Source: Siphonodentalium dalli (Eukaryota > Mollusca > Scaphopoda > Gadilida > Siphonodentaliidae). Taken from it: a DNA stretch of 64,000 nucleotides. Positions 1-11,211 of this stretch are shown here, piece by piece. The first letter of the stretch is position 1, and every line of letters starts with the position of its first letter. Where the stretch lies: assembly GCA_032622095.1 (NCBI GenBank), contig CP136068.1, forward strand, positions 181,850,796 to 181,914,795, written 5' to 3'. The translations under genes and the position numbers were made by a program. Under the pieces are notes generated by a model. It worked only from the letters and a program-made list of their open reading frames with translations. It ran no database searches and was not told where the DNA came from.

Positions 1-64
1 GTTATAATGCTGTATCAGCGCCAGAAAACAAAAGAATAAAAATATATAACTAAACTCAACTTGT

Positions 65-165
65 TAGCACCAGCTGTCTGCGGAATCGGTGGTGCTTACA
101 CGGTGGCTGTCTCTTAATTTTCGAATCCCGGTCAACTCCACAGTAATGACAGCGTCTGAGAATTC
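65..165 (+). pseudogene. Possible decayed tRNA-Lys-like or SINE head
   Basis: A stretch around 105-140 reads like the anticodon loop of tRNA-Lys (CTCTTAA) followed by a good Pol III B-box (TTTTCGAATCCCGG). The 5' half contains an AGCTGTC/TCGGTGG segment that only loosely resembles a tRNA A-box and D-arm, and the stems do not pair cleanly. It could be a worn tRNA pseudogene, the head of a tRNA-derived SINE, or chance. A covariance-model tRNA scan would decide. Confidence 0.22.
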
Positions 166-909
166 AGACCAATTTCACGGGTGTTTTCCCCCTAAATTTT
201 ACGAGATTTTCAGAGAGTGTATTCGTTACGGAATTCTAGGGGATTAGGTGAATTTGAATATAGAGAGTCTAGTGTAGCGGTGGTCGTGGTTTATAACAAC
301 CGCCGATGGTGCTTATACATAAGGCAGGTAAATGACTTCAAATACTTGTTTCTATATCGATCAGTGATTTTTCAAGATCGCTGGTATAGATTTTGGAGAT
401 ATTGTCAGTTAGACAACTTCATGCTCTGGTTTAATTACTCTAGATTATTAGTTTCATGGTGATTCTTTACCGAATACGGTGTCATGTCAGGCGAAGATAG
501 ATTAATATCTGGCGAGGCGCTACCAGATCCCGATATTAATTTCATTGGACATCACACGACGCGGTAGCCGGCTATTCGATCTTCTGTTAGTACATGCAGA
601 TCTCAATTTGCATTGGTCAGTCTAGCAGGCCACCATGATAAACTGTTCTCCAGCATACCATTTATCTCAGGGTTCACCAGACACAGTCGTGCTGTGGTTG
701 CGGTCTGTTAAATATAAGTAATCGTATTCTCCTGTTTGGCATCACGACTAGCTAGCACATCCTCAGTTTGTTGACAGCTCTTGACCCCCTTTTGGGACTT
801 TTCGGACGCAGTGACCGTCACGTCACAGTCGGTATCTGATAATATTCGAAATCCGTACGTTAACCCTCTCGTTAAATAACCCTTCCATGATATTTTGCGA
901 AAACCCCGA
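166..909. other. No recognisable feature
   Basis: I see only short unrelated open frames here, with no domain motif, tandem repeat or inverted repeat of note. Confidence 0.5.
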
Positions 910-978
910 GCCAATGCATTCTCTTATATATGCGGGTCGTCCATATGGCGCCTTGTATATATAAGAGAATGCATTGGC
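910..978. repeat. Solo copy of the 69 bp palindrome (P0)
   Basis: The GCCAATGCATTCTCTTATAT arm and its inverted partner are present, but the central part is more diverged than in other copies. The right side continues CCTAACAAT, the inner flank seen in family B elements. No partner palindrome or terminal repeat is visible nearby, so this is probably a remnant of a larger element. Confidence 0.85.
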
Positions 979-1672
979 CTAACAATATTTGCCTTCATCT
1001 TTTAAGCCCCTGCATTCTTTTATGGTACTAGGATATATAGGAGGCTGACACATGTTATTTAATGCTGCACCAGCGCAGCGCCCGTCATGGAAGTGTAAAA
1101 ATAATAGCCTCACACGGACCCAAACAGACTACAATCATCAGTACATTGTTCTCTCGGCCTGGGGCTCCTTAAATGCTAATTCAATCCGCTGATCTGACAA
1201 TAAGTAATTAATGGATATTATGTATACATCGCTTAATTACATGACCCTCTAAGTGTTTGAACTGTAAGAGTTGCAGTATTACCCAGTTGTTGGGCCTTGT
1301 CGCGTCTAATGAGTGCTGCCATTCGACAGGCGCTTCACTAGAGCGTCAGCAGCGACATGCACATACCTCCTTCTATAACTCACGCGCTCACTCAACTATC
1401 AAGGTGCCCACACTCAACATCTTGTGGGCTACAATTTTACTAAATGCCGATAAAATATTTGATAGTTGATCGACACTTACAAACCACCAACACCAAATTG
1501 TGGAGATTACCTCGAATTAATGCGATTTAATGCGATGATCTTGGGTAAACACGTACATCGAATTTAAGATATGTCCAGGAATCCATGGTTGTCCTTGAAT
1601 GTCAAAACGGAACAACTCCGATGAAGACAACTGAAACAACTCTGGGCAGATAGTACCAACACAAGAGAACGG
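979..1672. other. No recognisable feature
   Basis: Only short open frames are present. No repeat, domain or RNA gene recognised. Confidence 0.5.
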
Positions 1673-1924
1673 TTAACCCTTTACCCAACAGAAGGGCCCT
1701 GTGCCAATGCATTCTCTTATATATGCGAGGCGACCTATGGTCGACTCGCATATATAAGAGAATGCATTGGCACAGGGTATAACTGTAACCATCACAATGT
1801 GGTCAATGAGCCGGTTCCAATGATATCCATATTTGTATGGTTCTATTGAGACAGACCGAAGATAATTTAGGCTGTTGAAGCTTTATTTGGGCGGTTTTGG
1901 CCGGTTTGTTGGGTAAACGGTTAA
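1673..1924 (-). mobile_element. Family A MITE copy 1 (TTAA-flanked, single palindrome)
   Basis: The element starts TTAACCCTTTACCCAACA and ends TGTTGGGTAAACGGTTAA, so it is flanked by TTAA with an ~18 bp terminal inverted repeat beginning CCC. TTAA target duplications and CCC ends are typical of piggyBac-superfamily elements; no transposase is encoded. It contains one palindrome (1697-1777), bounded on both sides by CCCTGTGCC/GGCACAGGG, where longer copies have two. The long arm (CCGGCC repeats, GTTGAAGC, GATATCC) lies on the right, so it is inverted relative to copies 2, 3 and 5. It is about 150 bp shorter than full copies. Confidence 0.85.
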
Positions 1925-2278
1925 GCGTTCAATACTTACCGTAGATTATATTGTTAATTATACACGGCATGTGTACATGGTACATTTATGGATATAACAA
2001 TGTCATGTACATAATGTTAACTGACTTAATATTCATGTTGTATTTTTGAGTGAAGCGACAAAGACAATATAATTGACTGCTTCGAGCTACGTCGACTAAA
2101 TTGTTGAGTAAACAAGTGTGCGCAACAAGTTGTTTATAATTTATACTCAGCACTGAACTTGAAATTGACCAGCATTAGGGTGACTGTACACAACGATTGT
2201 GTAAATATTTATTAATTTCGACTGAACTCGCTCATTAATTATGAATAAACTTGTTGCGTGGATATTTTAGTCAGCGAG
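1925..2278. other. No recognisable feature
   Basis: AT-rich sequence between a MITE and a minisatellite. No coding or repeat signal recognised. Confidence 0.5.
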
Positions 2279-2492
2279 AGTTTCGGTGTATTTCATGTAT
2301 AGGTACGAGAGTTGCGTATTTCATGTATAGGTACGACCGTCTCAGTGTATTTCATGTATATGTACGTCCGTTTCAGTGTATTTCATGTATAGCTACGTCC
2401 GTTTCAGTGAATTTCATGTATAGGTACGACCATATCAGTGTATTTCATGTATAGGTACGACCGTTTCAGCGTATTTCATGTATATGTACGAA
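2279..2492 (+). repeat. 31 bp minisatellite, about 7 copies
   Basis: The unit is built around GTATTTCATGTATAGGTACG with a CCGTTTCA spacer. Copies vary by single bases. A short open frame runs through it (repeated CISCI-type residues) but is a product of the repeat, not a gene. Confidence 0.9.
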
Positions 2493-2654
2493 CAGTGCAA
2501 GTGACCTTGCTTAAGGGTCACAACTAGGCGTGGTATTTGAACATCGTAACAACAATGTAGTCACACGCCGTTTAGCTCGAACCCTAACCACTGTTGTGAA
2601 ACTCATACGTCCGAAAGCTGGAGTCGAACACATAACGCTGTATTGACACTGACT
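2493..2654. other. Short unannotated spacer
   Basis: Nothing recognised between the minisatellite and the next MITE. Confidence 0.5.
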
Positions 2655-2807
2655 GTAAGCCTTTACCCAACAAACCGGCCAAAACCGGCCAAAGAAAGCT
2701 TCAACAACCTAAAATATCTTGGGTCAGTCTCAATAAAACCATACAAATATGGATATCATTGGAACCGGCTCATTGACCACATTGTGATGGTTATAGATAT
2801 GCCCTGT

Positions 2808-2877
2808 GACAATGCATTCTCTTATATATGCGAGTCGACCATAGGTCGCCTCGCATATATAAGAGAATGCATTGGCC
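2808..2877. repeat. Palindrome P2
   Basis: Hairpin with arms of ~33 bp around an asymmetric centre (GTCGACCATAGGTCGCC). The outer flank carries a one-base variant (GTGAC for GTGCC). Confidence 0.95.
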
Positions 2878-2955
2878 TAAACAAAATCTTTTTTTAACAC
2901 TTTTTACCATTTTTTCTTACATTCTTTAACAATTTTATAATTTTTAATGTGTTAA

Positions 2956-3024
2956 GCCAATGCATTCTCTTATATATGCGAGGCGACCTATGGTCGACTC
3001 GCATATATAAGAGAATGCATTGGC
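2956..3024. repeat. Palindrome P3
   Basis: Hairpin in inverse orientation to P2 (centre GGCGACCTATGGTCGAC), so the outer CCCTGTGCC side faces the element end. Confidence 0.95.
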
Positions 3025-3054
3025 ACAGGGCCCTTCTGTTGGGTAAAGGGTTAA

Positions 3055-4798
3055 GGACTGTGCAATGCCCGCCTTCCACTCCTGTGTGAGACCCCCTTGA
3101 CCTGGTTGTCTATTCGGTTGGAGGATGCAGCCGAGGCCGGTCTGGGTTGCTTGGTGTGTTTTCGGAAGGTGTGTTGAGTTAGAAAGTGTTTCCTATTTTG
3201 TATCTCCCACCTGTCCTCCTATAGGCCGGGCGCTGGTGAAAGCATGTATTTGCAAATTTGTGTTGACAATTTGTTAGTAGTTTTGAGAGAGATAATTATT
3301 CGACGGCTTTTACTACTGCTAAGACAAGCGTGTCTACGCTTGTCCGGAGACAGTCATCAAGTGAACCATCTAACTGTATTATTTAGTTTTATTGCAAAAA
3401 CGCGTGGACAAATCGGATTGGAAGCACTTAATGTGCATCACAATAACAATAGAGGGGCTGCGTTATGTTATGTTTACACACACTAAAACGGGTAACTATG
3501 GCTGAATTAGGGTTATTCACAAACAGTTTGGGTCATTTTGACTAACGCATACCTTTCAGGAAGTCAATTTGACTAACTATGGCCTTAGCCATAGTGACTA
3601 AGTTACATTAAGAATAACTCTATTTACACCTCTGACATATATGACGTGTAATACTCATTGATAATGTGTATCTTCCTCTGCATCGAACGTCTTTTAAATC
3701 TATACGTGAAGGCATGTGATCTGCACATGAAACTCTAATCTGAGCCGGAATGGCTGCTCTGTGTGTTAAATACATAATTATGTTTGCTGTTGACGACGCG
3801 GGTAATTATATGGTTTTATTTTCTTAGTTGCCCATTAGTGAGAGTGCTAATAACGTATTTTGTGATAGAGTGTGTTTGGGCGACATTTGGAAGCCTGCGA
3901 AATGTGTCACACAAAATAGCAACATGCCTGTTTTTTCATCATTTGTAATGCCATATCACTCGCATTTTCGGTAGTTTCGACGAAATTTACATGTAACACC
4001 GTCTCTTCACAACGAATATCTCTTTCTGACTTGTTTGTACACATCATTTGTTGATAGAATTTCAACACTTTTGGGCGATATATGTGCCTGCATATTTGAA
4101 TACGTGTGATTTTTGAGAACCCTAAGCTAACCACATTGACTAACCTTTAAGTGTATTTCTCATAGTCCGGCCACATTAGGATTCACAGGGGAAAACCATC
4201 GGGGAAATCTGATTTTTTTCAGGAATTAATAAGAACATGTTTATGAACGACATGGCAAAGTCCCATAGAATCCGAGTTGAGCTTTTTGAGATACATGATT
4301 TTTCGGAATGGTTCAAATTCTGAAGCAATTACATCAGGCCATATGCGAATGCAGTCACGTGTAGACCAATTAACGCCGAATTCATAATACATTGAAATAT
4401 ATACAAACAATGCTTATAGTCGTAAACCATATAAGTAGAATGTCTGTGCCAAAATGATCGTAAAAATGGACAAAATCAAAGGAAAATTACATTTTGTGCA
4501 AAATCGAACAAATAGTCCCAAAAAGAAGACAACACGCTTGAATTGTATGAAAAAGAATGATCGCAGCGTATACAAGAATCATTCTCTCGAACGAGCGAAA
4601 GCAAGGTCTCGTACAACGGTTGCATGCACGTGTTGGGCGCAATGTTCGGTGCAATGAATCGTGTGATACATGAACTGTTAAATGAACTTTTAATAGCGAT
4701 GAATTGACTCTGTGACCTTTTCTATAAGCAAAAATATATAACCCAACTGTCAAAACTCAATGTTATCAGATTTGCGATTTTTCACCACCATTATTATT
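3055..4798. other. 1.7 kb with no recognisable feature
   Basis: Several short frames occur on both strands, but none shows a domain motif, codon pattern or similarity to the other LINE pieces. A minor inverted repeat is near 3576 (CTATGGC/GCCATAG). I cannot assign a function. Confidence 0.5.
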
Positions 4799-4810
4799 TT
4801 TTTACCCTGT

Positions 4811-4879
4811 GCCAATGCATTCTCTTATATATGCGAGTCAACCATAAGTCACCTCGCATATATAAGAAAATGCATTGTC
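4811..4879. repeat. Palindrome P4
   Basis: The most mutated complete palindrome of the paired set: centre GTCAACCATAAGTCACC, and AGAAAATGC instead of AGAGAATGC in the right arm. Confidence 0.9.
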
Positions 4880-5098
4880 CTAACAATTTTTTATCATTTT
4901 GTTTAAATAAATGTTTCTGACAATTTTTAGGACATAAAATAAAAAAACATCCATTACCCTGCAGGGAGCCCCACACATATGTAGAAGCATATAGAAGAGT
5001 GTCGTCTGCTCATGTTTGTCTGGGGCTCTGTATGGGTGAAATTATAAAATTGTTAAAGAATACAAGAAAACATTATTAAAATTGTAAAAAATTGTTAG

Positions 5099-5167
5099 GC
5101 CAATGCATTCTCTTATATATGCGAGGCGACCTATGGTCGACTCGCATATATAAGATAATGCATTGGC
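5099..5167. repeat. Palindrome P5
   Basis: Inverse orientation to P4, with one arm mutation (AGATAATGC). Confidence 0.95.
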
Positions 5168-5555
5168 ACAGGGTAAAAACAATCAATGTTTGTTTACAAA
5201 TATATATGTATCGTGATTCGATATTTTCATCTAAGTCCCTTAAATATATGTTATACTTGTCGTCGAACTCGTATCATAGAAGAATTAGTCGAGTGTTGGA
5301 GTCTCACCAGCGAAGTCATAATAAGTCACAGGCACCGATATTATAACGATCATTCAACACTTTATATACCTCGATTAGATCTCCTCGAAATCTTCCGATG
5401 TTTTAACCCTTTACCCAACAAACCGGCCAAAACCGGCCAAATAAAGCTTCAACAGCCTAAAATATCTTCGGTCTGTCTCAATAGAACCATACAAATATGG
5501 ATATCATTGGAACCGGCTCCTTGACCACATTGTGATAGTTACAGTTATGCCCTGT

Positions 5556-5624
5556 GCCAATGCATTCTCTTATATATGCGAGTCGACCATAGGTCGCCTC
5601 GCATATATAAGAGAATGCATTGGC
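5556..5624. repeat. Palindrome P6
   Basis: Same orientation as P2, with the centre GTCGACCATAGGTCGCC. Confidence 0.95.
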
Positions 5625-5704
5625 CTAAAAAAAAACCTTTTTTTAACACTTTTTACCATTTTTTCTTACATTCTTTAACAATTTTATAATTTTTAATGTG
5701 TTAA

Positions 5705-5773
5705 GCCAATGCATCCTCTTATATATGCGAGGCGACCTATGGTCGACTCGCATATATAAGATAATGCATTGGT
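5705..5773. repeat. Palindrome P7
   Basis: Inverse orientation to P6, with arm changes at GCATCCTC and AGATAATGC that break pairing at two places. Confidence 0.95.
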
Positions 5774-5989
5774 ACAGGGCCGTTCTGTTTGGTAAAGGGT
5801 TAAAGACATCAGTTTGAGTCTTATCACTCTGTCTCGGTAGCACATATTTCTGATTTGAGGAACTAATTTCGTTGCTTTTCTTTATATTTTCTCTAACACA
5901 ATGCTTTGCTATTTGTGACGCGGGCTCCACGCAGAGTTACAGTATGCGTTGATAGGTGTGACCATGCGTATGTAGAGCGATCTGAAAAT

Positions 5990-6380
5990 GTCGATGTCCA
6001 AGTTCCTAAAAGTTCTGTTGATATGCCGATAATTTGAGAAGCTTTATTGCAGATAAAATTCACGTGTATATCGAATTTGAGCTTTTCGTCTACAATTACT
6101 CCAATATCTCTTTCTGACGTATTTACAATTATTGGTGGTTTTTCCGGTGTATCAGTCATATTATATTCCAATTGTGTCCAAAGTGAACAGCGTGTATTTT
6201 TTTCAGTATTAAAGTTGACAATTCAACGACCATTGGCATACCGCAACTATGTCACTCTAAATATTTTCACATTTATGATTCCCAAATAACTTCGTGTCGT
6301 CGGCGAATATTTCGCTGAAACAATGAACACTTTCTGGTAGATCGTTGATGAAAATAATGAATATTCATGGAGTAATTTCC
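5990..6380 (-). mobile_element. LINE reverse transcriptase fragment (degenerate)
   Basis: On the minus strand, 6330-6375 reads FIIFINDLPESV, followed by FADDTK at 6290-6307. This is the palm-domain block B/C of a LINE reverse transcriptase, with FADD in place of the usual YADD or FADD. After a frame break, 6022-6117 reads SERDIGVIVDEKLKF and then CNKASQIIGI, the conserved segment that follows the RT palm in CR1/jockey-like LINEs. Frameshifts and stops separate the blocks, and neither the N-terminal endonuclease nor the C-terminal part is present. It is a pseudogene fragment, not expressed as a protein. The exact LINE clade cannot be decided by eye. Confidence 0.75.
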
Positions 6381-6419
6381 CGACGAGGTGGTTATACAAT
6401 ATGTTGCTTTCGTCATGGC

Positions 6420-6453
6420 ATGGCTTGGGGTTGGGGTTGGGCTTGGGGTTGCT
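6420..6453 (+). repeat. G-rich telomere-like tract
   Basis: GGCTTGGGGTTGGGGTTGGG followed by another GGGG run. Four G runs within 30 bases could form a G-quadruplex. The TTGGGG unit is not the usual animal telomere repeat (TTAGGG), so a telomeric origin is unlikely. Confidence 0.7.
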
Positions 6454-6539
6454 GCCATTTTGACAGCCGTTTCGTGGCCGCGATTTCTGACCGTGGCACT
6501 ATATTCGCTATCGTACTCTAACTCCACAGTAATCTGACT

Positions 6540-8500
6540 AGGTTAGACAAATAAAAGAGCAAACTGTGACGAGGTCGTTGAGAAACAGTTTAGGGGGCAG
6601 TGTCATTTTTTTATAAGGTTTGACCACTTACTCTATGTGCAGTCGCTAATTCTGCATACTATAGCGAAGGAGTGATGTCTGTGCAGTATTTAAAATAGAT
6701 AGCTCGCGTCTATGTTTTGGGGAGCCCGATCAATCCGACATTGGATACGACAGTTTGTCTTAAAATCGTCATTGTTTTGCCTCAGTGTGTTATTCCATAT
6801 CTACGAAATTCAGTCGAAGTTCCCCTTTGAATTGGTGTCTCTGATTGGAAAATGTTGTATTGAACAATATCGAGTGTCCTTTATATATATTATAGGCTGA
6901 AACATTGTCACATCATCCAATTATTTCCATGATTGTGACACAGACAAAGGTTTGTTTTCTTAGATGGAACAAATGGTGTAACTCAGAAAGCTCAACTCGT
7001 ATTTATGGGACTTTTCATGACGCAATCACGATCTTATGACTAAATAATATTTATAAATAGATTTTCCCGATTTGTTTCCTTACCCCCCCCCCCCCCCCCT
7101 GTCACATCTAATGTGCTTGGACTATCAATGCAATTAGCAAAATCGTCTGGCAAATTTTCACAAAATTCTACATACATGGCTATCTATTACACACTTTTGA
7201 ACGGTAACTTTGCGATGTGTCATCGACTGTTTTGCCGTGTATTACAGGGTTGAAATTAACCCAGTTATTGATTTGTCCATAAATGTATATCTGAAGGTTA
7301 ATTTTGGAAAAAAATGTCAGTTGTACCACAACTTCAGGAATGATATACATATCACTGCATATTTTGTGAGCTGATGGTATGCGTTTCTGATAGCAGACAA
7401 CACACTCTTACTATATACAGGACGGTGTACCTACACACATTAATGCGTGTGTAAGTACTCTTACTGTGGTGTTAATCGATTGCAGTAACTTGAGTTCATT
7501 GATTACTAAGAGAATGATATAGACGCCCAGTGGAAATTTGAATTCCAACAATGATCTATTGTGGTCGAAGATTATACCTTGCAAGATGTAACCACCGGAC
7601 ACCGCGGGTGCGACCTGAATACGTTCGTCTCGGCGTATCATATGAATACCACCCCATGGAGTTTATTGTAGGAGAACGAGTGTCGCAGTCAACACAGACT
7701 TTATAAAGGTTTCAATGTCAAACTGAGTCAAGCAATTATCCGCGCACAACGCAACGTCATCGGAATGTTCATTGTTCCAGACGGTGGAATCAAAATAGAT
7801 CCAACTATCGACACGAACATTGATTAAATGTGCTTTATCACTTCAGACAACAAACTAAAGTTATATGAAACTCTTTTTCAAGGGATATTTCAAATATGTT
7901 TGCCGAAAACACACGAGCGATACAGCTGTTGTTGCACATATTTCACTTTCAAGTGTTCTAAAAGACACATTGCCAGTACAAATGTGTTCTAATGGTCTAA
8001 AATGGCCACTTGTTCTGTGCAAATTCATGGAAAATAATGGCAGAAACACATTTTTCCAGTAACATTATTTGCTTATATGTCTGTCTAACTGATATAATGA
8101 TCTACACCCAAAAATATATACAGCCAGTGAAGTTATATACCATATGTTAAGTTCCAATGATATTCGTACGTATAGATCATCGGTGGACATAGAAGAAAAC
8201 ATACCAAAATATCAGGGCAATAGGCCTTTTTGTATACAGTTAACTATTGGAATACTGACTTGGATCTATTGAAACGTGATTTTGATTGGGCCTTCCAATT
8301 GCAAACAATACCGATTTTGCCTATTCTTCCAGTATTCATGTATTTACACACTTGTGATTTGTTATTCGTTACTAAGCGGACATATCGCCACCCCACGCCA
8401 CCATTGATGGCCGGCACGGAATGAGCGTTCTTATTGGAGTATAATACGAAAACCACGTCATGACTATTACAAGTCTACGACAGATGGGCCATGGTTCTCG
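6540..8500. other. 2 kb with no recognisable gene
   Basis: Short frames only, with no domain motifs. It contains a poly-C tract of about 17 bases at 7083-7099. Confidence 0.5.
7083..7099 (+). repeat. Poly-C homopolymer
   Basis: A run of about 17 C residues, prone to length variation and sequencing error. Confidence 0.95.
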
Positions 8501-8511
8501 ATGGACCAAAC

Positions 8512-8818
8512 TGTTCTGTTGCAAAAGTTTTTGCTAAATTAATTTGTTTCGGCCAAATTTCAAAATGATTTGCCAAATTTAATTGAAGCAAAATTGGAGT
8601 AATTGAATGAAATTCTATGAATTTTCTCTGTGTTAGCTAGATAATGTAAAAACAAACCGCAGACAAAATTCAAATGAGCTAGTAAAGCAAGTTACTATTA
8701 TTAATAAATATCTAAGCCACACTGAGAATTCAAATCCACTTGCCAAATTATTTGCCAAATGCAATTGCATGTTGCCAAACTAAAATTATGTTTTTCCATT
8801 GGCAAACGGCAGCGCGAA
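8512..8818. mobile_element. Possible decayed element with TTTGCCAAAT motifs
   Basis: Repeated TTTGCCAAAT/GCCAAATT motifs and a right edge ending CAAACGGCAGCGCG recall the subterminal motif of the hAT-like element at 18.3-18.9 kb. I cannot find a matching left terminal repeat, so the boundaries are approximate. Confidence 0.3.
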
Positions 8819-9509
8819 TAATAGAATACATTGACATAGGGTTTCGCAATTTAACAATTTGTATCATTTTCTTCTTTCCTACAATCTTTAACAATTTAAC
8901 AAATAAGCTCTATATGGCCTATAAAACGCGACATTCGAAATAACCCCGTATTGCACTTATTAATACGAGAACAGGCTGGCCTAAAACATTGTAATTGGAT
9001 ATCGTCTACACAAATAATCACTGGTTTAATTTCATCAAACTTTACTCTTAAATGTAGAATTACTACACTTGTATTCAATGCAGCGAGAAATTGTTCGCGC
9101 GGCAGGCGATTCGCCGGAACATTTCAATCCTTATCGGTTCTGAACACCAGAGTGAGTTATAAATTAATGCTGGTTTCTGCACACTGATTTAATCCTTGGG
9201 GCACGGCGCTTGCGCACGTATACCGCTATTTTACCGCAGATCGATCTAATTTCGCGATTTGGTTTAAGTCACGTTTGGCATTAAACCCGACGACAGTCGA
9301 CGCTTTTCCGCTGATGGCGGCTTAATATCCCATGAATGTGAAATCAACTCTTCGACTTCCGTCGCTAAACGTCTGGGCATGTTAGGTGGCTATCTTTCCT
9401 ATTACGGTGGCGTGCAGGTTGTAATGATTGTGCCGCCGGATTATAATTAACTCAGAGTATGCACGTCTTGACGATTATAATCGGAAACATTGCACCCCGA
9501 TCCATATCA
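8819..9509. other. No recognisable feature
   Basis: Around 8850-8900 the sequence vaguely resembles the T-rich core of the family A elements (TTTAACAATTT), but no palindrome is present. Nothing else seen. Confidence 0.4.
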
Positions 9510-9622
9510 AACCAACCACATTCCTCTCCCCATATAACGATTATATTATAACCAATAACAGTCCTCTCCCCATATCACGATTATATTATAACCAATCACA
9601 GTCCTCTCCCCATATCACGATT
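9510..9622 (+). repeat. 40 bp tandem repeat, nearly 3 copies
   Basis: The unit contains CCTCTCCCCATATCACGA and TTATATTATAACCAAT. Successive copies start 40 bases apart. Confidence 0.9.
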
Positions 9623-9647
9623 TGAAGCGACGTATACTCTTCGTGTT

Positions 9648-9912
9648 AATGTTGTTGTCGTTGTTGTTGTTGTTGTTTTTGTTGTTGTTATTGTTGTTGT
9701 TGTTGTAACCGTGATCATATGAAGATGGTCGGTGGTGGTGATGCCGATAATGACGATGGTGATGATCATTGTAATACATTAATGGTGATGATGGTGATGA
9801 TGGTGATGACGACGAGGATACAAATATCGATGTCATGACTATGCTGACGACGGCAATGGTGATGATTATGATTATGGCGGTGATGATGATGATGATGATG
9901 ATGAAAATGAAA
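9648..9912 (+). repeat. Compound trinucleotide microsatellite
   Basis: An interrupted (GTT)n tract (about 9648-9706) is followed by imperfect (GAT)n/(GGT)n from about 9720, ending in a pure ATG run near 9880-9904. Frames crossing it give Ile/His/Asn-rich low-complexity peptides that I do not regard as genes. Confidence 0.95.
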
Positions 9913-9925
9913 ATGAAGGACCATA

Positions 9926-11211
9926 CGCCATGCTTATCGGGACTCGGGAGATTGCTGTATGTTATGTACATAATGATGTGTGTTCCTTCTCCTTCTATTG
10001 ATATAGTGTATATAATATCTTCTATATTCCTCTCATGTTCTATGTATTAAGGGAAATAAAGCATTAGTTTTTTGTTAATCATTTGTTGCTTGTATTACAC
10101 CCCAGCGATAAAAATAAGCCCATATAGGCAATATTGGAATCCGAAATAAACTCTATGTAAACCTAAATCGACTTACCACGTGTATTTTCTTTATAACGTG
10201 TTTTTTTTAACTGTGCCATGAAGTGTAATAACGGGTATACATGTAAGTCCACTATGGGCTTAATTCAGAACCAAATAGGCCCGATATGAAGCTATGCATT
10301 GTCTCTGAACGAAATACTTCCTGTTCGGGAAAGCAAAATTATACACCGTATACATGTACGTGAACATGAAATAATGCTGATGCAAATGGACGAAGAACGT
10401 CCAACAGAGTCCTGATGTTGTGGAGCAAAACATCCGAAGTACGTACCAATATTTATCCAACCAATAGCTACTGCTGCATGCTATGAATGTTCTTTATATT
10501 TGGCTGCCGACATACGTTTTTTATTAGTTGGTAAAAATGAGCCGCTTGATTTGAACCTAACACCATGGGTGTAAATTGAAGACGGCATTGGTGCTAGAAT
10601 CTCGCCCACACAGCTGGAAGGACATATGCCACATGACGGTGATATCACAATATTGGTTTCATTATCGTAAAAAATACTGGATGTTAAGTCCCAATCGCGG
10701 GGACTGTCGATGTTATCACGCGCTATGAATATGGGAAGCGCTGACAATCTGTGAGATTTCATTTTGCAGACACTCCTGGAATTGGACGTTCTGTGTTCAG
10801 TCGCGTAATTATCCGCCGTAAATCCTTCTAATCACATTATAACATCGGCAACGACCGCACTGTTGCTATCACAGACGCATCTCAAATCCCTTCTAGGAAC
10901 TATGCCAGTCTTCATATCCCTTTCGGGAATATTATGTCAGATGGCTGCCATTGATAACATCGAGCACACCATATGCATGAATATCGTGGTATGTTTCATA
11001 ACTGTGTATTAAAAAAATAGGAATTTTGTTATTTTTTGGTAAAATTGCGTTTTTTGGATTTAGGACATAGCACTCCAGCACTCTTTGCTTTGATAAAGAG
11101 AAAATGATATGAGAGTCTGAAAATAATAAATAAAAAAGCATTTTTTGGAAAATTTTAAAATGAATGGATTTTTCGAAATTGTTATTTTTGGGTGAAATTG
11201 CGTTTTTTGGA
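9926..11211. other. No recognisable feature
   Basis: One 93-residue minus-strand frame at 10481-10762 has a small Cys cluster (CGICPSSC) but no known domain. I cannot tell whether it is an exon. Confidence 0.4.

Larger units (their letters stand above)
2655..3054 (+). mobile_element. Family A MITE copy 2 (two palindromes)
   Basis: The left end is GTAAGCCTTTACCCAACA, a mutated form of TTAACCC; the right end is TGTTGGGTAAAGGGTTAA. It carries palindromes at 2808-2877 and 2956-3024 around a T-rich core, with a long left arm containing tandem CCGGCCAAAA and a GATATCATTGG motif. At 400 bp it is a full-length representative. Nearly identical to copy 3, which suggests fairly recent amplification. 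No protein is encoded; short frames crossing it come from the palindromes. Confidence 0.88.
4799..5179. mobile_element. Family B MITE copy 1 (TA-flanked paired palindromes)
   Basis: The element runs from TTTTTACCCTGTGCC to GGCACAGGGTAAAAA. Palindromes lie at 4811-4879 and 5099-5167. The core begins CCTAACAATTTTTT and ends AAAAATTGTTAGG, like an inverted pair, and contains an extra segment (about 4966-5030) bounded by GGAGCCCCA and TGGGGCTC. Here the outer sequence beyond TTTTTACCC is unrelated to other copies, consistent with TA-flanked insertion of the whole core. No coding capacity. Confidence 0.8.
5403..5803 (+). mobile_element. Family A MITE copy 3 (two palindromes)
   Basis: TTAACCCTTTACCCAACA at the left and GGTAAAGGGTTAA at the right, 401 bp with the TTAA copies. 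It has the same layout as copy 2: CCGGCC-rich long arm, palindromes P6 (5556-5624) and P7 (5705-5773), T-rich core. The right terminal repeat has TGTTTGGTAAA instead of TGTTGGGTAAA. No transposase. Confidence 0.9.

Noticed and set aside
6420-6453. Interstitial telomere
   Set aside because: The unit is TTGGGG, not the animal TTAGGG, and the tract is only about five units long.
9615-10050. Ile/Asn/His- and Met-rich open frames
   Set aside because: Produced by the trinucleotide microsatellite in all frames.
10481-10762. 93-residue frame with a CGICPSSC cluster
   Set aside because: The Cys spacing fits no zinc or disulfide domain I recognise, so it was left as unassigned sequence.
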